Shown here in pieces: positions 35,062 through 45,359 of a stretch of DNA of 64,000 nucleotides; position 1 is the first letter of the stretch; every line of letters starts with the position of its first letter. The translations under genes were made by a program, and so were the position numbers. The DNA comes from Nocardioides marmoriginsengisoli (lineage in GTDB: Bacteria > Actinomycetota > Actinomycetes > Propionibacteriales > Nocardioidaceae). The stretch spans positions 75,001 through 139,000 of the forward strand of contig NZ_RJSE01000006.1 in NCBI RefSeq assembly GCF_003725695.1, in the 5' to 3' direction. The notes under the pieces were generated by a model. It worked only from the letters and a program-made list of their open reading frames with translations, did not search any database and was not told the origin of the DNA.

Positions 35062-36930
35062 CTACTTCTTGGGCTTCTCGCCGGTGGTGGAGAGCGCCGC
35101 GATGAAGGCCTCCTGCGGGACCTCGACCCGGCCGACCATCTTCATCCGCTTCTTGCCCTCCTTCTGCTTCTCCAGCAGCTTGCGCTTGCGGCTGATGTCG
35201 CCGCCGTAGCACTTGGCGAGGACGTCCTTGCGGATCGCGCGGATGGTCTCCCGGGCGATCACCCGGGCCCCGATCGCGGCCTGGATCGGCACCTCGAACT
35301 GCTGGCGCGGGATCAGCTCGCGGAGCTTGCCGGCGAGCATCACGCCGTACGAGTAGGCAGCGTCCTTGTGCACGATCGCGCTGAACGCGTCCACCGCCTC
35401 GCCCTGCAGCAGGATGTCGACCTTGACCAGGTCGCCGGGCTGCTCGCCGTCGAACTCGTAGTTCAGCGACGCGTACCCCTTGGTGCGGGACTTGAGCTGG
35501 TCGAAGAAGTCGAAGGCGATCTCGCCCATCGGCAGCGTGTACCGCATCTCGACCCGGTCCTCGGAGAGGTAGTCCATCCCGAGCAGGGTGCCGCGCTTGG
35601 TCTGGCAGAGCTCCATGATCACGCCGATGTACTCGCTCGGCGCCAGCACGGTGGCCTTCACCACCGGCTCCAGCACCTCCTTGATCTTGCCGTCGGGGTA
35701 CTCGCTGGGGTTGGTCACCTCGATCCGGGTGCCGTCGTCCATCGTCACGTGGTAGACCACGTTCGGCGTGGTGGAGATCAGGTCCAGGTTGAACTCGCGC
35801 TCGAGCCGCTCCCGGGTGATCTCCATGTGCAGCAGGCCCAGGAACCCGCAGCGGAAGCCGAAGCCGAGCGCGCCGGACGTCTCCGGCTCGTAGGCCAGCG
35901 CGGCGTCGTTGAGCTGCAGCTTCTCCAGCGCGTCGCGCAGGGTCGGGTAGTCGTCGCCGTCGATCGGGTACAGCCCCGAGTAGACCATCGGGTTCGGGTG
36001 CTCGTAGCCGCCGAGCGCCTCGCTGGCGCCGTTGTACTGGCTGGTCACGGTGTCACCGACGCGGGACTGGCGGACGTCCTTCACCCCGGTGATCAGGTAG
36101 CCGACCTCGCCGACGCCGAGGTCGCCGGCCTTCATCGGCTCCGGGCTGATCACGCCGACCTCGAGCATCTCGTGCACCGCACCGGTCGACATCATCTTGA
36201 TCCGGTCGCGGTGGCTGAGCTTGCCGTCGACCACCCGGACGTAGGTGACCACGCCGCGGTAGGTGTCGTACACCGAGTCGAAGATCAGCGCGCGCGGCGG
36301 AGCGTCCGGGTCACCCACGGGAGCCGGGGTCTGCTTGACGATCTCGTCGAGCAGGTGCTCGACGCCGAACCCGGTCTTGGCGCTGACCTGGAGCACGTCC
36401 TCGGGCTCGCAGCCGATGATGTGGGCCAGCTCGGCGGCGTACTTCTCGACGTTGGCCGAGGGCAGGTCGATCTTGTTCAGCACCGGGATCACGTGCAGGT
36501 CCGCGGCCAGCGCCAGGTACAGGTTCGCGAGCGTCTGCGCCTCGATCCCCTGGGCGGCGTCGACCAGCAGCACCGCGGTCTCGCAGGCCTCCAGGGACCG
36601 CGAGACCTCGTAGGTGAAGTCGACGTGCCCCGGGGTGTCGATCATGTTCAGCACGTAGTCGTCCGGCTCGGCGCCGGCCTCGTTGCCCGGGTCGACCGTC
36701 CACGGCATCCGGACGGCCTGGCTCTTGATCGTGATGCCGCGCTCACGCTCGATGTCCATCCGGTCCAGGTACTGCGCCCGCGCTGCCCGGGCGTCCACGA
36801 CGCCGGTCAGCTGGAGCATCCGGTCCGCCAGGGTCGACTTGCCATGGTCGATATGCGCGATGATGCAGAAGTTCCTGATGATCGCGGGGTCGGTCTTGCC
36901 CGGCTGGGGCAGGGTCGCTTTGGGAGACAA
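35062..36930 (-). CDS. lepA: Elongation factor 4 (LepA)
   Basis: Ribosome-associated GTPase, 622 residues. G1 [13 protein letters not shown], switch [22 protein letters not shown]4 [17 protein letters not shown], then the LepA-specific C-terminus ([23 protein letters not shown]). TTG at 36930 is the likely start ([20 protein letters not shown]). I see no ATG or GTG that fits better. In actinobacteria it usually precedes hemW. Here twelve genes lie between. Confidence 0.97.
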   Translation of the reverse strand: MSPKATLPQPGKTDPAIIRNFCIIAHIDHGKSTLADRMLQLTGVVDARAARAQYLDRMDIERERGITIKSQAVRMPWTVDPGNEAGAEPDDYVLNMIDTPGHVDFTYEVSRSLEACETAVLLVDAAQGIEAQTLANLYLALAADLHVIPVLNKIDLPSANVEKYAAELAHIIGCEPEDVLQVSAKTGFGVEHLLDEIVKQTPAPVGDPDAPPRALIFDSVYDTYRGVVTYVRVVDGKLSHRDRIKMMSTGAVHEMLEVGVISPEPMKAGDLGVGEVGYLITGVKDVRQSRVGDTVTSQYNGASEALGGYEHPNPMVYSGLYPIDGDDYPTLRDALEKLQLNDAALAYEPETSGALGFGFRCGFLGLLHMEITRERLEREFNLDLISTTPNVVYHVTMDDGTRIEVTNPSEYPDGKIKEVLEPVVKATVLAPSEYIGVIMELCQTKRGTLLGMDYLSEDRVEMRYTLPMGEIAFDFFDQLKSRTKGYASLNYEFDGEQPGDLVKVDILLQGEAVDAFSAIVHKDAAYSYGVMLAGKLRELIPRQQFEVPIQAAIGARVIARETIRAIRKDVLAKCYGGDISRKRKLLEKQKEGKKRMKMVGRVEVPQEAFIAALSTTGEKPKK

Positions 36931-37145
36931 GGAGCACTCTTAAGGTTCGGCGTACGTCGAACTGGCATTCTTCCACGTCCGGAGCCGCTGCCTCACCACG
37001 GCGCGAATCGATCCAGTCAGGCAGGTCGGGTATCGCCGTCGAAGAGCTCACCGAGGCCCCCGGGACCGAGTCGGCCGGGCCTCCGCTCGTCCGCCACCTC
37101 GGCTGGGTCACGCCTGCCCTGGCGTCCCTCGTCCTGTCCGCGACC

Positions 37146-38498
37146 ATGATCGGCCGCACGACGCTGGGGCGCGACGAGATGGCGACCTGGGAGTTCGCGC
37201 AGCTCTCCCTCCCGAACCTGGTCAAGGCGCTCGGCCACGTCGACGCCGTGCTGGCGCCGTACTACCTGTTCGCCCACCTCTGGACGTCCGTGGACGACGG
37301 CGCCGTCTGGTTGCGGCTGCCCTCGGCGATCGCGGCAGCCGCGGCGGTCGCCGTCGCCGCCCGGATCGCCGACCGGGCCTGGGGTCCCTGGGCCGGTGCT
37401 GTCACCGGCACCGCACTCGCCCTGCACCCGACCGTCGTGGCCGAGGCGGTCCAGGCGCGCCCGTACGCCGCCGCTCTGCTGTGCTGCACGCTCGGTACCG
37501 CCCTGGTCCTCGCCGACGGCCCGCTGCGGCGGCACCGGTACGTCGTCGTGATGGCCGTCGGGATCGCGCTGCACCTGTTCGCGATCGCGGTCGTGGTGGC
37601 GCACCTGGTGATCGTCCGGCGCCGCTCGTTCCTGCTGCCGGTCGCGGTGCTCGCCGTCCTCGCGCTGCCGCTCGCCCTGGCCGCGCACGCGCAGCGGATC
37701 CAGGTGATCTACATCCCGGTACCGACGGTCTCCAGCGCCCTGGACGTGCTGCGCCAGATGGCGGCGCCCGGCGACCTGCAGTGGCTGGTGCTGGCCGCCG
37801 TGCTCGTCCTCGCGGCGACGGCGCTCCGCGGCCCGACCGGTCCGGCCCTCGGTGCGCTGGGGAGCTGCGCGGCGCTGGTCCTGGTCCCGCTGGTGCTGCT
37901 GTACGTCGCCTCGCACCTGCTCGCGCCGGTGCTGAACCCGCGCTACCTGATCACGGCGCCGCTCGGGGTGGCGCTGGCCGTCGGGGCGGTCGCCGGGCTC
38001 GTCCGGTTGCCCGGAGCCTGGCCCGCCTGGTCGCGCACCCTGCTGCCCGGAGTGCTGGCCGTCGCGATCCTGGTGGCCGTGGCGCCCGCCGTACGGGCTC
38101 TGCACGCGCCGCGCTTCGCCGGCGCCGACTTCACCACGTTGGCCCGGATGCTGGCCCACCGGGCCGACCCCGGGGACGGCCTCCAAGTCGTGATCCGGCG
38201 CAGCCAGGGAGGGATGCCGGCCGGGGTGGCGTACTACACCGGCGACGACGCGTTCCTGGCCGACGTGCTCCGCGGCCTGCCCGAGAGCGAGCCGCTGGTG
38301 TACGAGCGCCGGATCACCGGGCCGGGCGCGAGCGTCGCCGAGCCCGGGCTCAAGCGGACGACGTGGCTGGTCGCGGTGGGAGCCACCCAGCCCGGCACCG
38401 CTGCTGTCGCCCGGCTCCGCGCGAGCGGCTGCCGGATCCTGGCGCACCACCCGCTCCCCGAGCTCACGCTCTACAAGGCGCGCTGCCCGGTCTCCTGA
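37146..38498 (+). CDS. Multi-spanning membrane glycosyltransferase (GT39/GT83-like)
   Basis: At least 450 residues with about nine to ten transmembrane helices and a C-terminal extracytoplasmic part. The RDE motif in TTLGRDEMATWE matches the catalytic acidic pair in the first loop of polyprenyl-phosphate-sugar-dependent mannosyl/arabinosyl transferases. Its expected first helix (GWVTPALASLVLSATMIG) lies mostly upstream of the ATG at 37146. The open frame extends back past 37032 with no in-frame ATG, GTG or TTG. Either a rare start is used (an ATC at 37032 follows an AGG) or the helix is truncated. Confidence 0.75.
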   Translation: MIGRTTLGRDEMATWEFAQLSLPNLVKALGHVDAVLAPYYLFAHLWTSVDDGAVWLRLPSAIAAAAAVAVAARIADRAWGPWAGAVTGTALALHPTVVAEAVQARPYAAALLCCTLGTALVLADGPLRRHRYVVVMAVGIALHLFAIAVVVAHLVIVRRRSFLLPVAVLAVLALPLALAAHAQRIQVIYIPVPTVSSALDVLRQMAAPGDLQWLVLAAVLVLAATALRGPTGPALGALGSCAALVLVPLVLLYVASHLLAPVLNPRYLITAPLGVALAVGAVAGLVRLPGAWPAWSRTLLPGVLAVAILVAVAPAVRALHAPRFAGADFTTLARMLAHRADPGDGLQVVIRRSQGGMPAGVAYYTGDDAFLADVLRGLPESEPLVYERRITGPGASVAEPGLKRTTWLVAVGATQPGTAAVARLRASGCRILAHHPLPELTLYKARCPVS

Positions 38499-38562
38499 GA
38501 TCGACCGGGTCCAGGGACGAGTTCCAGGGACCGGGGCTCGTCCGCGGCCCTAGAGTGCGGCC

Positions 38563-39957
38563 ATGAAGCGGATGAGTGGGGTCGACGCGGCATTCTGGTA
38601 CGGCGAGACGCCGGCGTGGCACATGCATATCGGCGCCGTCGCGATCCACGAGACCGCGGACGCCCCGAACTTCAGCTTCGAGGAGGTCCGCCGGATCGTC
38701 ATCGAGCGGCTGCCGCAGATGCCGCAGCTGCGCTGGAAGGTCGTCGAGTCGCCGTTCGGGCTGGAGCGGCCGCACTTCGTCGAGGACGAGACCCTCGACC
38801 CGGACTTCCACATCCGGCGGATCGGCGTACCGCAGCCGGGCACCCGCAAGGAGCTCGACGAGCTGATCAGCCGGCTGATGTCCTACAAGCTCGACCGCAA
38901 CCGGCCGCTCTGGGAGCTGTGGGTGATCGAGGGCCTCCAGAAGGGCCGGGTCGCGACCCTGACCAAGATGCACCACGCGATCGTCGACGGCGTCTCCGGT
39001 GCCGGCCTCGGCGAGATCCTGCTGGACATCACCCCGGAGCCCCGGGATGCCTCCACCGAGGTCGTGCACGGGATCGGCACCAAGACCCCGAACCAGCTGA
39101 AGTCGCTGGCCGAGGGCTGGGTCAACGTCGCCGTCCGCACCCCCGCGCGGGTCTTCGGCATCCTCAACCAGACCGCGCGCCAGCAGATCGCCGTACGGAA
39201 CCAGAAGAACAAGCCGCCGCGGTTCTTCTCGGCGCCGACCACCCGGTTCAACGCGACCCTGACCCCGCACCGCCGGATCACCGGGGTGAAGATCGAGCTC
39301 GACCGGGTCAAGGCCCTGAAGTCCGCGTACGACGTCAAGCTCAACGACGTCGTCCTGGCGCTGGTCTCCGGCGCGCTGCGGATCTACTTCGCCGAGCGCG
39401 AGGGGATCCCCGCCAAGCCGCTGATCGCCCAGATCCCGGTCTCGACCAGGACCGAGGACACGGCCGGCGAGGTCGGCAACCAGGTCAGCTCGATGACGGT
39501 GAACATGGCGACCGACATCGACGACGCCGGCGAACGGATCCGGGCGATCTACGCCAGCTCGCAGGGCGCCAAGGAGATGGCCAAGGCCCTGACCGCCCAC
39601 CAGATCATGCAGCTGCCGGACATCACTCCCCCGGGCCTGCTCGGGATCGCGTCCCGGGCGTACACCGCCAGCGGGCTGGCGAACACCCTGGCGCCGATCA
39701 ACCTGGTCGTCTCCAACGTGCCCGGGCCGTCCTTCCCGCTGTACATGGCGACCGCCCCGCTGCGTTCGCTGCTGCCGATCGGGCCGCTGGTCCTGGACGT
39801 GGCGCTGAACATCACCGTGTTCAGCTACCTGGACTCGATCGACTTCGGATTCGTCAGCACGCCCGAGGTGGCTCCCGACCTGGACAAGCTCGCGGACGCC
39901 ATCAAGGACGCGCTGGTCGAGCTCGAGGAAGCGATCGGCATCACCGCGTCTGCTTGA
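38563..39957 (+). CDS. Wax ester synthase/diacylglycerol acyltransferase (WS/DGAT)
   Basis: A 464-residue acyltransferase making triacylglycerol or wax esters from acyl-CoA. The catalytic motif HHAIVDG lies in [14 protein letters not shown]. Other WS/DGAT blocks are [50 protein letters not shown] and [11 protein letters not shown]. Full length. It is followed 9 nt later by a kinase-fold gene. Confidence 0.94.
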   Translation: MKRMSGVDAAFWYGETPAWHMHIGAVAIHETADAPNFSFEEVRRIVIERLPQMPQLRWKVVESPFGLERPHFVEDETLDPDFHIRRIGVPQPGTRKELDELISRLMSYKLDRNRPLWELWVIEGLQKGRVATLTKMHHAIVDGVSGAGLGEILLDITPEPRDASTEVVHGIGTKTPNQLKSLAEGWVNVAVRTPARVFGILNQTARQQIAVRNQKNKPPRFFSAPTTRFNATLTPHRRITGVKIELDRVKALKSAYDVKLNDVVLALVSGALRIYFAEREGIPAKPLIAQIPVSTRTEDTAGEVGNQVSSMTVNMATDIDDAGERIRAIYASSQGAKEMAKALTAHQIMQLPDITPPGLLGIASRAYTASGLANTLAPINLVVSNVPGPSFPLYMATAPLRSLLPIGPLVLDVALNITVFSYLDSIDFGFVSTPEVAPDLDKLADAIKDALVELEEAIGITASA

Positions 39958-39966
39958 CTCACGCCC

Positions 39967-40929
39967 ATGGATGATTCCGCCGCACCGGTCGGCACGGCTG
40001 CCGTGCCGTCGGTCCCGCACGGGAAGACCGCGTCCCGGCTGGAATGGCGGTTCCTGCCCCAGGAGGTCCGCGCGCTGGTCGAGGACGAGCTCGGTTCGCC
40101 GGTGGTCGACGCACGGTCCCAGACGGCCGGCTTCACGCCCGGGTTCGCCTCGCTGCTGACCGCCGAGAACGGTGCCCGGAGCTTCGTGAAGGCGGCCAGC
40201 AGGGTCGCCCAGCCGGAGATCGCCGCCTCGTACGCCGAGGAGGCCCGCAAGCTCGTCCTGATCGGTGAGCAGGTCCCGTCCCCCGCTCTGGAGTGGTTCA
40301 GCAAGGACGAGTCCTGGGTGGTGCTCGGCTTCGAGGCCGTCACCGCGCGACCGCCGCGTCGACCGTGGCGCGCCGCCGACCTCACCCGCGCCCTCGACCT
40401 GGCCGAGACGATCGCGGCCGCCACCGAGCAGGTCCCGGCCGGTCTCGACCTGAAACCGCTGTACGCGGACCTGCCGCTGCTGCTCACCGGGTGGAAGGAC
40501 GCTCCTGCCGCGTGGCCGCACCGCGCGGAGGCGGCCGCGCTCGCCGCCGGCCTGCCCGACGTACCGGGCAACCAGCGGTTCGTGCATGCCGATCTGCGTG
40601 ACGACAACATCCTGTTCGCCGACGACGGCCGCACCCTGGCGTGCGATTGGAACTGGCCGGCGCTCGGGCCGGTCTGGCAGGACTCCGTGGACCTGATGAT
40701 CTCGGCTCACGGGGACGGGGTGGACGTGGACGAGGTGCTCGCGGCCCGGCCGCTGACCCGCGATGTCGATCCGGACCACATCGATTCCTGGCTGGCCGCG
40801 CTCTGCGGCTTCATGCTCTCCGCGCGGCGACGACCCTCCCCGATGAACTCACCGCACCTGCAGACGCACTCGACCTGGTACGCCGAGGCTGCCTGGTCCT
40901 GGCTCGCCCGACGACGAGGATGGCTCTGA
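39967..40929 (+). CDS. APH-family phosphotransferase
   Basis: A 320-residue kinase-fold protein. Brenner motif HADLRDDNILF and the DWNWPALGP metal site are intact, with the lysine in SFVKAAS as ATP contact. Unlike the gene at 32872 it lacks streptomycin-kinase signature blocks, so it belongs to the broad phosphotransferase family. Substrate unknown. The stop overlaps the next ATG (TGATG). Confidence 0.88.
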   Translation: MDDSAAPVGTAAVPSVPHGKTASRLEWRFLPQEVRALVEDELGSPVVDARSQTAGFTPGFASLLTAENGARSFVKAASRVAQPEIAASYAEEARKLVLIGEQVPSPALEWFSKDESWVVLGFEAVTARPPRRPWRAADLTRALDLAETIAAATEQVPAGLDLKPLYADLPLLLTGWKDAPAAWPHRAEAAALAAGLPDVPGNQRFVHADLRDDNILFADDGRTLACDWNWPALGPVWQDSVDLMISAHGDGVDVDEVLAARPLTRDVDPDHIDSWLAALCGFMLSARRRPSPMNSPHLQTHSTWYAEAAWSWLARRRGWL

Positions 40930-41564
40930 TGACCCGTACCGCTCTGATCGCCGGCGCCACCGGCCTGGTCGGCTCGCACCTGCTCGACCAGCTCCTCGCC
41001 GACGACCACTGGGACCGCGTCGTCAGCGTCGGCCGGCGCGAGGTCGACCGGTCCGACCCGAAGCTGACCCAGCTGATCGTGCCGTTCCCCGGGATCGGCG
41101 ACCTGCCGGCCGCCGACGACGTGTTCAGCTGCCTGGGCACCACGATCAAGGTGGCCGGCAGCCAGGACGCCTTCCGGGCCGTCGACCACGACGCGGTGGT
41201 CGCACTCGCCGAGGCGGCGCACCGGGCCGGCGCGACCCAGTTCCTGCACGTCACCGCGCTCGGCGCCTCGGCCCGGTCGCGGATCTTCTACAACCGGGTC
41301 AAGGGCGAGACGGAGCGCGACGTCAGCGCGGCCGGCGTCCCGGCCACGGTCGCGTTCCGGCCCTCGATGATCGACGGGACCCGCCCGGACGTCAGTCGGC
41401 CGGGCGAGAGCGTCGGGCTGGTGGCGATGCGTGCGGTCGGTCCGCTCCTCGGGAGATTCCGCCCGAACCGGGCGTCCGACATCGCCGCCGCGATGATCCG
41501 CGAGGCCAAGGCGTCCCGGCCGGGGCACCGGGTGGTCGACGCGGGTGCTCTCGGCCGGGCCTGA
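40929..41564 (+). CDS. NAD(P)-binding oxidoreductase (HTATIP2/atypical SDR-like)
   Basis: A 211-residue atypical short-chain dehydrogenase. Rossmann motif GATGLVGSHLLDQLL at the N-terminus, then VVSVGRREVD, DDVFSCLGTT, FLHVTALGA and the YNRVKGETE segment, which supplies the Tyr-x-x-x-Lys pair. ATG at 40929 with GAGGA eight bases upstream; MALM at 40920 is an alternative. Co-translated with the preceding phosphotransferase. Confidence 0.88.
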   Translation: MTRTALIAGATGLVGSHLLDQLLADDHWDRVVSVGRREVDRSDPKLTQLIVPFPGIGDLPAADDVFSCLGTTIKVAGSQDAFRAVDHDAVVALAEAAHRAGATQFLHVTALGASARSRIFYNRVKGETERDVSAAGVPATVAFRPSMIDGTRPDVSRPGESVGLVAMRAVGPLLGRFRPNRASDIAAAMIREAKASRPGHRVVDAGALGRA

Positions 41565-41592
41565 GACCCCGAAATCGGGTCGGTCCGCCGAT

Positions 41593-41622
41593 TTGGGCGC
41601 ATCGGCTCGCCGCTGGTATCGT
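41593..41622 (+). promoter_or_regulatory. Possible sigma-70-type promoter of rpsT
   Basis: TTGGGC (41593-41598) and TATCGT (41617-41622) are separated by 18 bp, about 75 bp before the rpsT start. The match is partial. Confidence 0.35.
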
Positions 41623-41696
41623 TTCCCCTCGTGTCTGGGCTACCGGCCCGCACCCTGACTTTTTCCGAAACCGCATCAACAGACAGGTGAGCCTCC

Positions 41697-41957
41697 GTGG
41701 CCAACATCAAGTCCCAGATCAAGCGCAACAAGCAGAACGAGCGTGCCCACGAGCGCAACAAGGCTGTCCGCTCCGCCCTGAAGACGGCCGTGCGCAAGTT
41801 CCGCGAGGCCGCGGAGGGTGGCAACGCCGCTGACGCCAAGGCTCTCGCCGCCGACGCCGGCCGCGCGCTCGACAAGGCTGCGTCCAAGGGTGTCATCCAC
41901 AAGAACCAGGCCGCGAACCGCAAGTCCTCGATCCAGAAGCAGGCCGCGTCGCTCTGA
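41697..41957 (+). CDS. rpsT: 30S ribosomal protein S20
   Basis: An 86-residue, lysine/alanine-rich three-helix protein that binds 16S r[23 protein letters not shown] and the [21 protein letters not shown] block are diagnostic. GTG start with AGGTGAG upstream. Its position convergent to holA is the usual bacterial arrangement. Confidence 0.98.
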   Translation: MANIKSQIKRNKQNERAHERNKAVRSALKTAVRKFREAAEGGNAADAKALAADAGRALDKAASKGVIHKNQAANRKSSIQKQAASL

Positions 41958-41976
41958 CGCCCCGCTGATCGCCGCG

Positions 41977-42008
41977 AAGGCGCTCGTCCCCTGGGGGATG
42001 GGCGCCTT
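41977..42008 (+). terminator. Stem-loop terminator between rpsT and holA
   Basis: AAGGCGC (41977-41983) pairs with GCGCCTT (42002-42008), and the interior (GTCCCC with GGGGAT) can extend the stem. It lies 20 bp past the rpsT stop and 13 bp before the holA stop, so it can serve both strands. Confidence 0.75.
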
Positions 42009-42020
42009 CTCCGCTTTCCG

Positions 42021-43025
42021 CTACCGAGCGGGACGGGCGCGCACGATCTCCAGCACCAGCTTCTCCAGCGCGTACGCCGCGTCGTGGGCCTTGCCCTTGA
42101 TCTCGGCATCGGCGGCCGCCACCAGCCGGATCGCCCGGGCCAGTCCGCCGTCGTCCCACCCCTTCGACTGGTCCCGGAGGGTCCGCAGCTTCCACTGCGG
42201 GACGCCGATCTCGCGCATCAGGTCCGTCTCACGCATCCCGCGCGGAGCGGCCTTGTAACGAGCCAGGCTCCGCAGACCGCCCGCCACCGCACTGGTGATC
42301 AGCACCGGCGCGGTGCCCCGCTCCAGCGCCCAGCGGAGCTCCTCGAGCGCCTTGGCGGCTTGTCCGGAGATGGCGTGGTCCGCCACGGCGAACGACTTGG
42401 CCTCGGCCCGGCCGCCGAAGTACGTCTTCACCATCGCGATCGTGATCGGCTGGCCGGCGAAGTCTCCCGCCAGCTGGCTGCACGCCGCGGAGAGCGAGCG
42501 CAGGTCCTGGCCGACGGCCTGGACCAGGAACGAGGCCGCCTCGCCGTCGATCCTGACCTTCAGCGACCGCAGCTCGGAGACCACGAACCCGGGGAACTCG
42601 CTGGATTTCAGCGCCACCGACTTGACCTCGGTGACCGCGTTCACCTTGCGGAGCTTGGTCAGCACCCCGCTGCCCTTCTGGCCGCCGCCGTGGACCAGAA
42701 CCAGGGCGACGTCCTCGGCAGGGCCGGCCGCGTAGTCGAGCAGCCCGTCCACGGACTCCTCGGGCAGGTCCTCGAACGAGCGGACCACGACGCACCGGGT
42801 CGAGGAGAACAACGAGGGGGCGGCGAGCTCACCGAGGGTGGCCATCGTGAGGTCCCCGGCAGCGGTCTCGCTGAACTCGGCCTCGGGATCAGCCTTGCGG
42901 ACCGCGGCCCGCACCGACTGCACGGTGCGCTCGGCCATGAACTCCTCGGGCCCGGTCACCAGGGTGACCCGGCCGAGCACCTGGGACGGGTCGGGCCCGG
43001 ACGGTGACCCGGAAGGAGGTGCCAT
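42021..43025 (-). CDS. holA: DNA polymerase III subunit delta
   Basis: Clamp-loader subunit that opens the sliding clamp, 334 residues. Blocks: VTLVTGPEEFMAERTVQ, FSSTRCVVVRSFEDLPEE, LVLVHGGGQKGSGVLTKLR, VGQDLRSLSAACSQLAGDFAG and AVAGGLRSLARYKAA. Weak Walker-like region, as normal for delta. Follows comEC by 42 bp, the conserved comEA-comEC-holA order. Confidence 0.95.
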   Translation of the reverse strand: MAPPSGSPSGPDPSQVLGRVTLVTGPEEFMAERTVQSVRAAVRKADPEAEFSETAAGDLTMATLGELAAPSLFSSTRCVVVRSFEDLPEESVDGLLDYAAGPAEDVALVLVHGGGQKGSGVLTKLRKVNAVTEVKSVALKSSEFPGFVVSELRSLKVRIDGEAASFLVQAVGQDLRSLSAACSQLAGDFAGQPITIAMVKTYFGGRAEAKSFAVADHAISGQAAKALEELRWALERGTAPVLITSAVAGGLRSLARYKAAPRGMRETDLMREIGVPQWKLRTLRDQSKGWDDGGLARAIRLVAAADAEIKGKAHDAAYALEKLVLEIVRARPAR

Positions 43026-43067
43026 GAGCGCAGCCTCTCACGCGCTGCCGACAGCCGCACCGGCCGG

Positions 43068-45359
43068 TCAGGGTGGTCCGCCCCGGCTCACCGTCGAGAG
43101 CCGGCCGCCGGCATCCACGACGACCGCGACGTCCCCGTCGAGGTCGGTACGACGGACCGGCATCCCGGCCCGTTCCAGCAGCGCGAGCGCCGATCCGGCC
43201 GGGTGCCCGTAGTCGTTCCCGGCTCCCACCGAGATCATCGCCAACCGGGCGCCGAGGCCGTCGATCAGGTCGGCGTCCTGCTTGCTGCTGCCGTGGTGCG
43301 CGACCTTGAGGACGTCGGCGCGCAGGCCGGGGTGGCTCCGGCGCAGGGCCGCCTGCGAAGGGCGTTCCTGGTCCCCCATCAGCAGCAGCCGGATGCCGCG
43401 GACCTCGACGAGGAGGACCAGGCTGGCGTCGTTCGGGGGCGACTCGGAGTCCGGGAAGGCCGAGGCCGGCGGTCCGAGCACCTGCCAGCGCGCCGCCCCG
43501 ATACTGGTCAGCTCCCCCGCCGCGGCGGCGCGGACGGAAGCTCCGGCACGCGCAGCTTCGCGGTGGACCGTCGCTGCTCCCGCGGCGGGCTCCTGGAGCG
43601 GCGAGGTGACGATCTCCCGGACCCGGCGTCCCCGGAGGACACCGGCGAGTCCGTCGATGTGGTCGGCGTGGAAGTGCGTCAGCACGATCATCGGCACCGC
43701 GCGGACCCGGAGCCGGCGCAGGCAGCGGTCGATGAGCCGGGGATCGGGGCCGACGTCGACCACCACCGCACTCCCCCGACCGATCGCGAGCACCAGGCCG
43801 TCGCCCTGGCCGACCGAGCAGGCGACCAGGACCCATCCGGGCGGCGGCCAGCCGGGGGTGGGCAGCGGCACCAGGACCACGCCGGTCACGATCGCGACGC
43901 ACGCGAGCGAGCACCCGCGGCGCGCCAGGAGACGGTGCAGGGTGAGCGCGGCGGCCACCGTCAGTCCGGTGAGCAGGACCAACGGCAGCACCGCGGTCGA
44001 CCACGCGACGGCGGGCAGGTGCAGGCTCGCGCCATGGGTCGCGACCGCGATGATCCCGGAGGCGCTCCACGCTGCCGGCACCGCTATCAGCTCCCCGAGA
44101 GCCGGGACGACCAGCGTGACCAGCCCGCCTGCGAGCCCCAGCACCGTCGCCGGTCCGACCAGTGGAGCCGCCACGACGTTGGCCGCGACCGCCACCAGGC
44201 TGACCGATCCCGACAGGGCGGCCACCAACGGCGTGCAGGCGACCTGCGCGGCCAGCGGCACCGCGCAGACCTCGGCCAGCCAGCGCGGGAGCCACCGGGC
44301 CAGCGCGTCCCGCCAGGGAGGTCCGAGCAGGAGGATCCCGGCCGTGGCGCAGACCGAGAGCGCGAACCCCGCCGATCGCGCCAGCCACGGGTCCAGGACC
44401 AGCAGCGCCAGCACCCCGAGCCCGAGGGTGCGCAGCCCGTTGCGACGGCCGCCGGAGCCGAGGCCGACGAGCGCGATCGTGCCCATCGCGGCCGCCCGCA
44501 GCACGCTGGGCTCCGGGCCGGCGAGCAGGACGAACCCCGCCACTCCTAGGGCACCGACCAGGATCAGGCCGTAGCTCCGCACCCGGCAGCGGCGAGCCAC
44601 CAGCAGCACGCACCCCAGGATCAAGGTGAGGTTCGTGCCGCTGACCGCCAGCAGGTGGGTCAGTCCGGTGGTGGTGAAGTCCGCCGTGATCCGTTCGGGG
44701 AGCTCGCCGTCCTCGCCGTCGACGAGCGCCGGCACCAGCGCCCGTGGGCCCGCCGGCCGGTCCTCGACCGCCTCCCGGATTGCCGAGCGGACCCGAGCCG
44801 CCGCTCGCTCCGGTGGCGCCGGACCCGCCAGGACCCGCACGCTCCCGCGCACCGCCAGGACCGCCGCGCGCTCGGCCCGGTCCGAGGGCCGGAGCACGCC
44901 GCGCACCTCGATCCGGGAGCCACGGCGGAGCCCGCGCCCCGGATCGTCGAGGAGGACCAGCACCGGCGCCCGAACCCGGTGGACCCGGCCACCGGCCTCC
45001 ATCCGGTGCAACCCGGCCTCGAACCAGACCCGGGTTCCGAACCGTCCCCTGCTCGGCACCGGCTCCGAGCGGACGGTGAGGACGCCGTGGACCGACGCTC
45101 CCTCCTCGGCAAGCCGGACGACCGGGGAGGACGCGATCGCGCCCGCGTGCAGTGCCGCCGAGCAGCCGACCGCCGCGAACGCCAACGCCCAGCCGAGCGG
45201 CGTCGCCGCATCGCCGCCGCTCCGCAGCGCCACGAGCACCAGCACGCCGAGGATCGCTCCCACCACCGGCCAGACCCGCGCGCCGACCAGGATCGCCGCG
45301 GCCCAGCCTGCCGCCCCGAGCGCCAGGGCACGCAGGTCCGGGCGCTCCGCGATGGTCAC
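43068..45359 (-). CDS. comEC: ComEC/Rec2-type DNA uptake channel protein
   Basis: A 763-residue membrane protein. N-terminal helices and an OB-like DUF4131 region (to about 190), the competence channel domain (about 215-470; LLAVSGTNLTLIL), then a metallo-beta-lactamase domain (about 520-763) with HFHADHIDG and VLKVAHHGSSKQD. In transformable bacteria it takes single-stranded DNA across the membrane. Actinobacterial function is mostly inferred. GTG start overlaps the comEA stop (GTGA). Confidence 0.94.
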   Translation of the reverse strand: MTIAERPDLRALALGAAGWAAAILVGARVWPVVGAILGVLVLVALRSGGDAATPLGWALAFAAVGCSAALHAGAIASSPVVRLAEEGASVHGVLTVRSEPVPSRGRFGTRVWFEAGLHRMEAGGRVHRVRAPVLVLLDDPGRGLRRGSRIEVRGVLRPSDRAERAAVLAVRGSVRVLAGPAPPERAAARVRSAIREAVEDRPAGPRALVPALVDGEDGELPERITADFTTTGLTHLLAVSGTNLTLILGCVLLVARRCRVRSYGLILVGALGVAGFVLLAGPEPSVLRAAAMGTIALVGLGSGGRRNGLRTLGLGVLALLVLDPWLARSAGFALSVCATAGILLLGPPWRDALARWLPRWLAEVCAVPLAAQVACTPLVAALSGSVSLVAVAANVVAAPLVGPATVLGLAGGLVTLVVPALGELIAVPAAWSASGIIAVATHGASLHLPAVAWSTAVLPLVLLTGLTVAAALTLHRLLARRGCSLACVAIVTGVVLVPLPTPGWPPPGWVLVACSVGQGDGLVLAIGRGSAVVVDVGPDPRLIDRCLRRLRVRAVPMIVLTHFHADHIDGLAGVLRGRRVREIVTSPLQEPAAGAATVHREAARAGASVRAAAAGELTSIGAARWQVLGPPASAFPDSESPPNDASLVLLVEVRGIRLLLMGDQERPSQAALRRSHPGLRADVLKVAHHGSSKQDADLIDGLGARLAMISVGAGNDYGHPAGSALALLERAGMPVRRTDLDGDVAVVVDAGGRLSTVSRGGPP

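Noticed and set aside
38464-40779. Minus-strand open frame of 771 codons opposite the WS/DGAT and phosphotransferase genes
   Set aside because: The plus-strand genes have diagnostic catalytic motifs; this frame has none.
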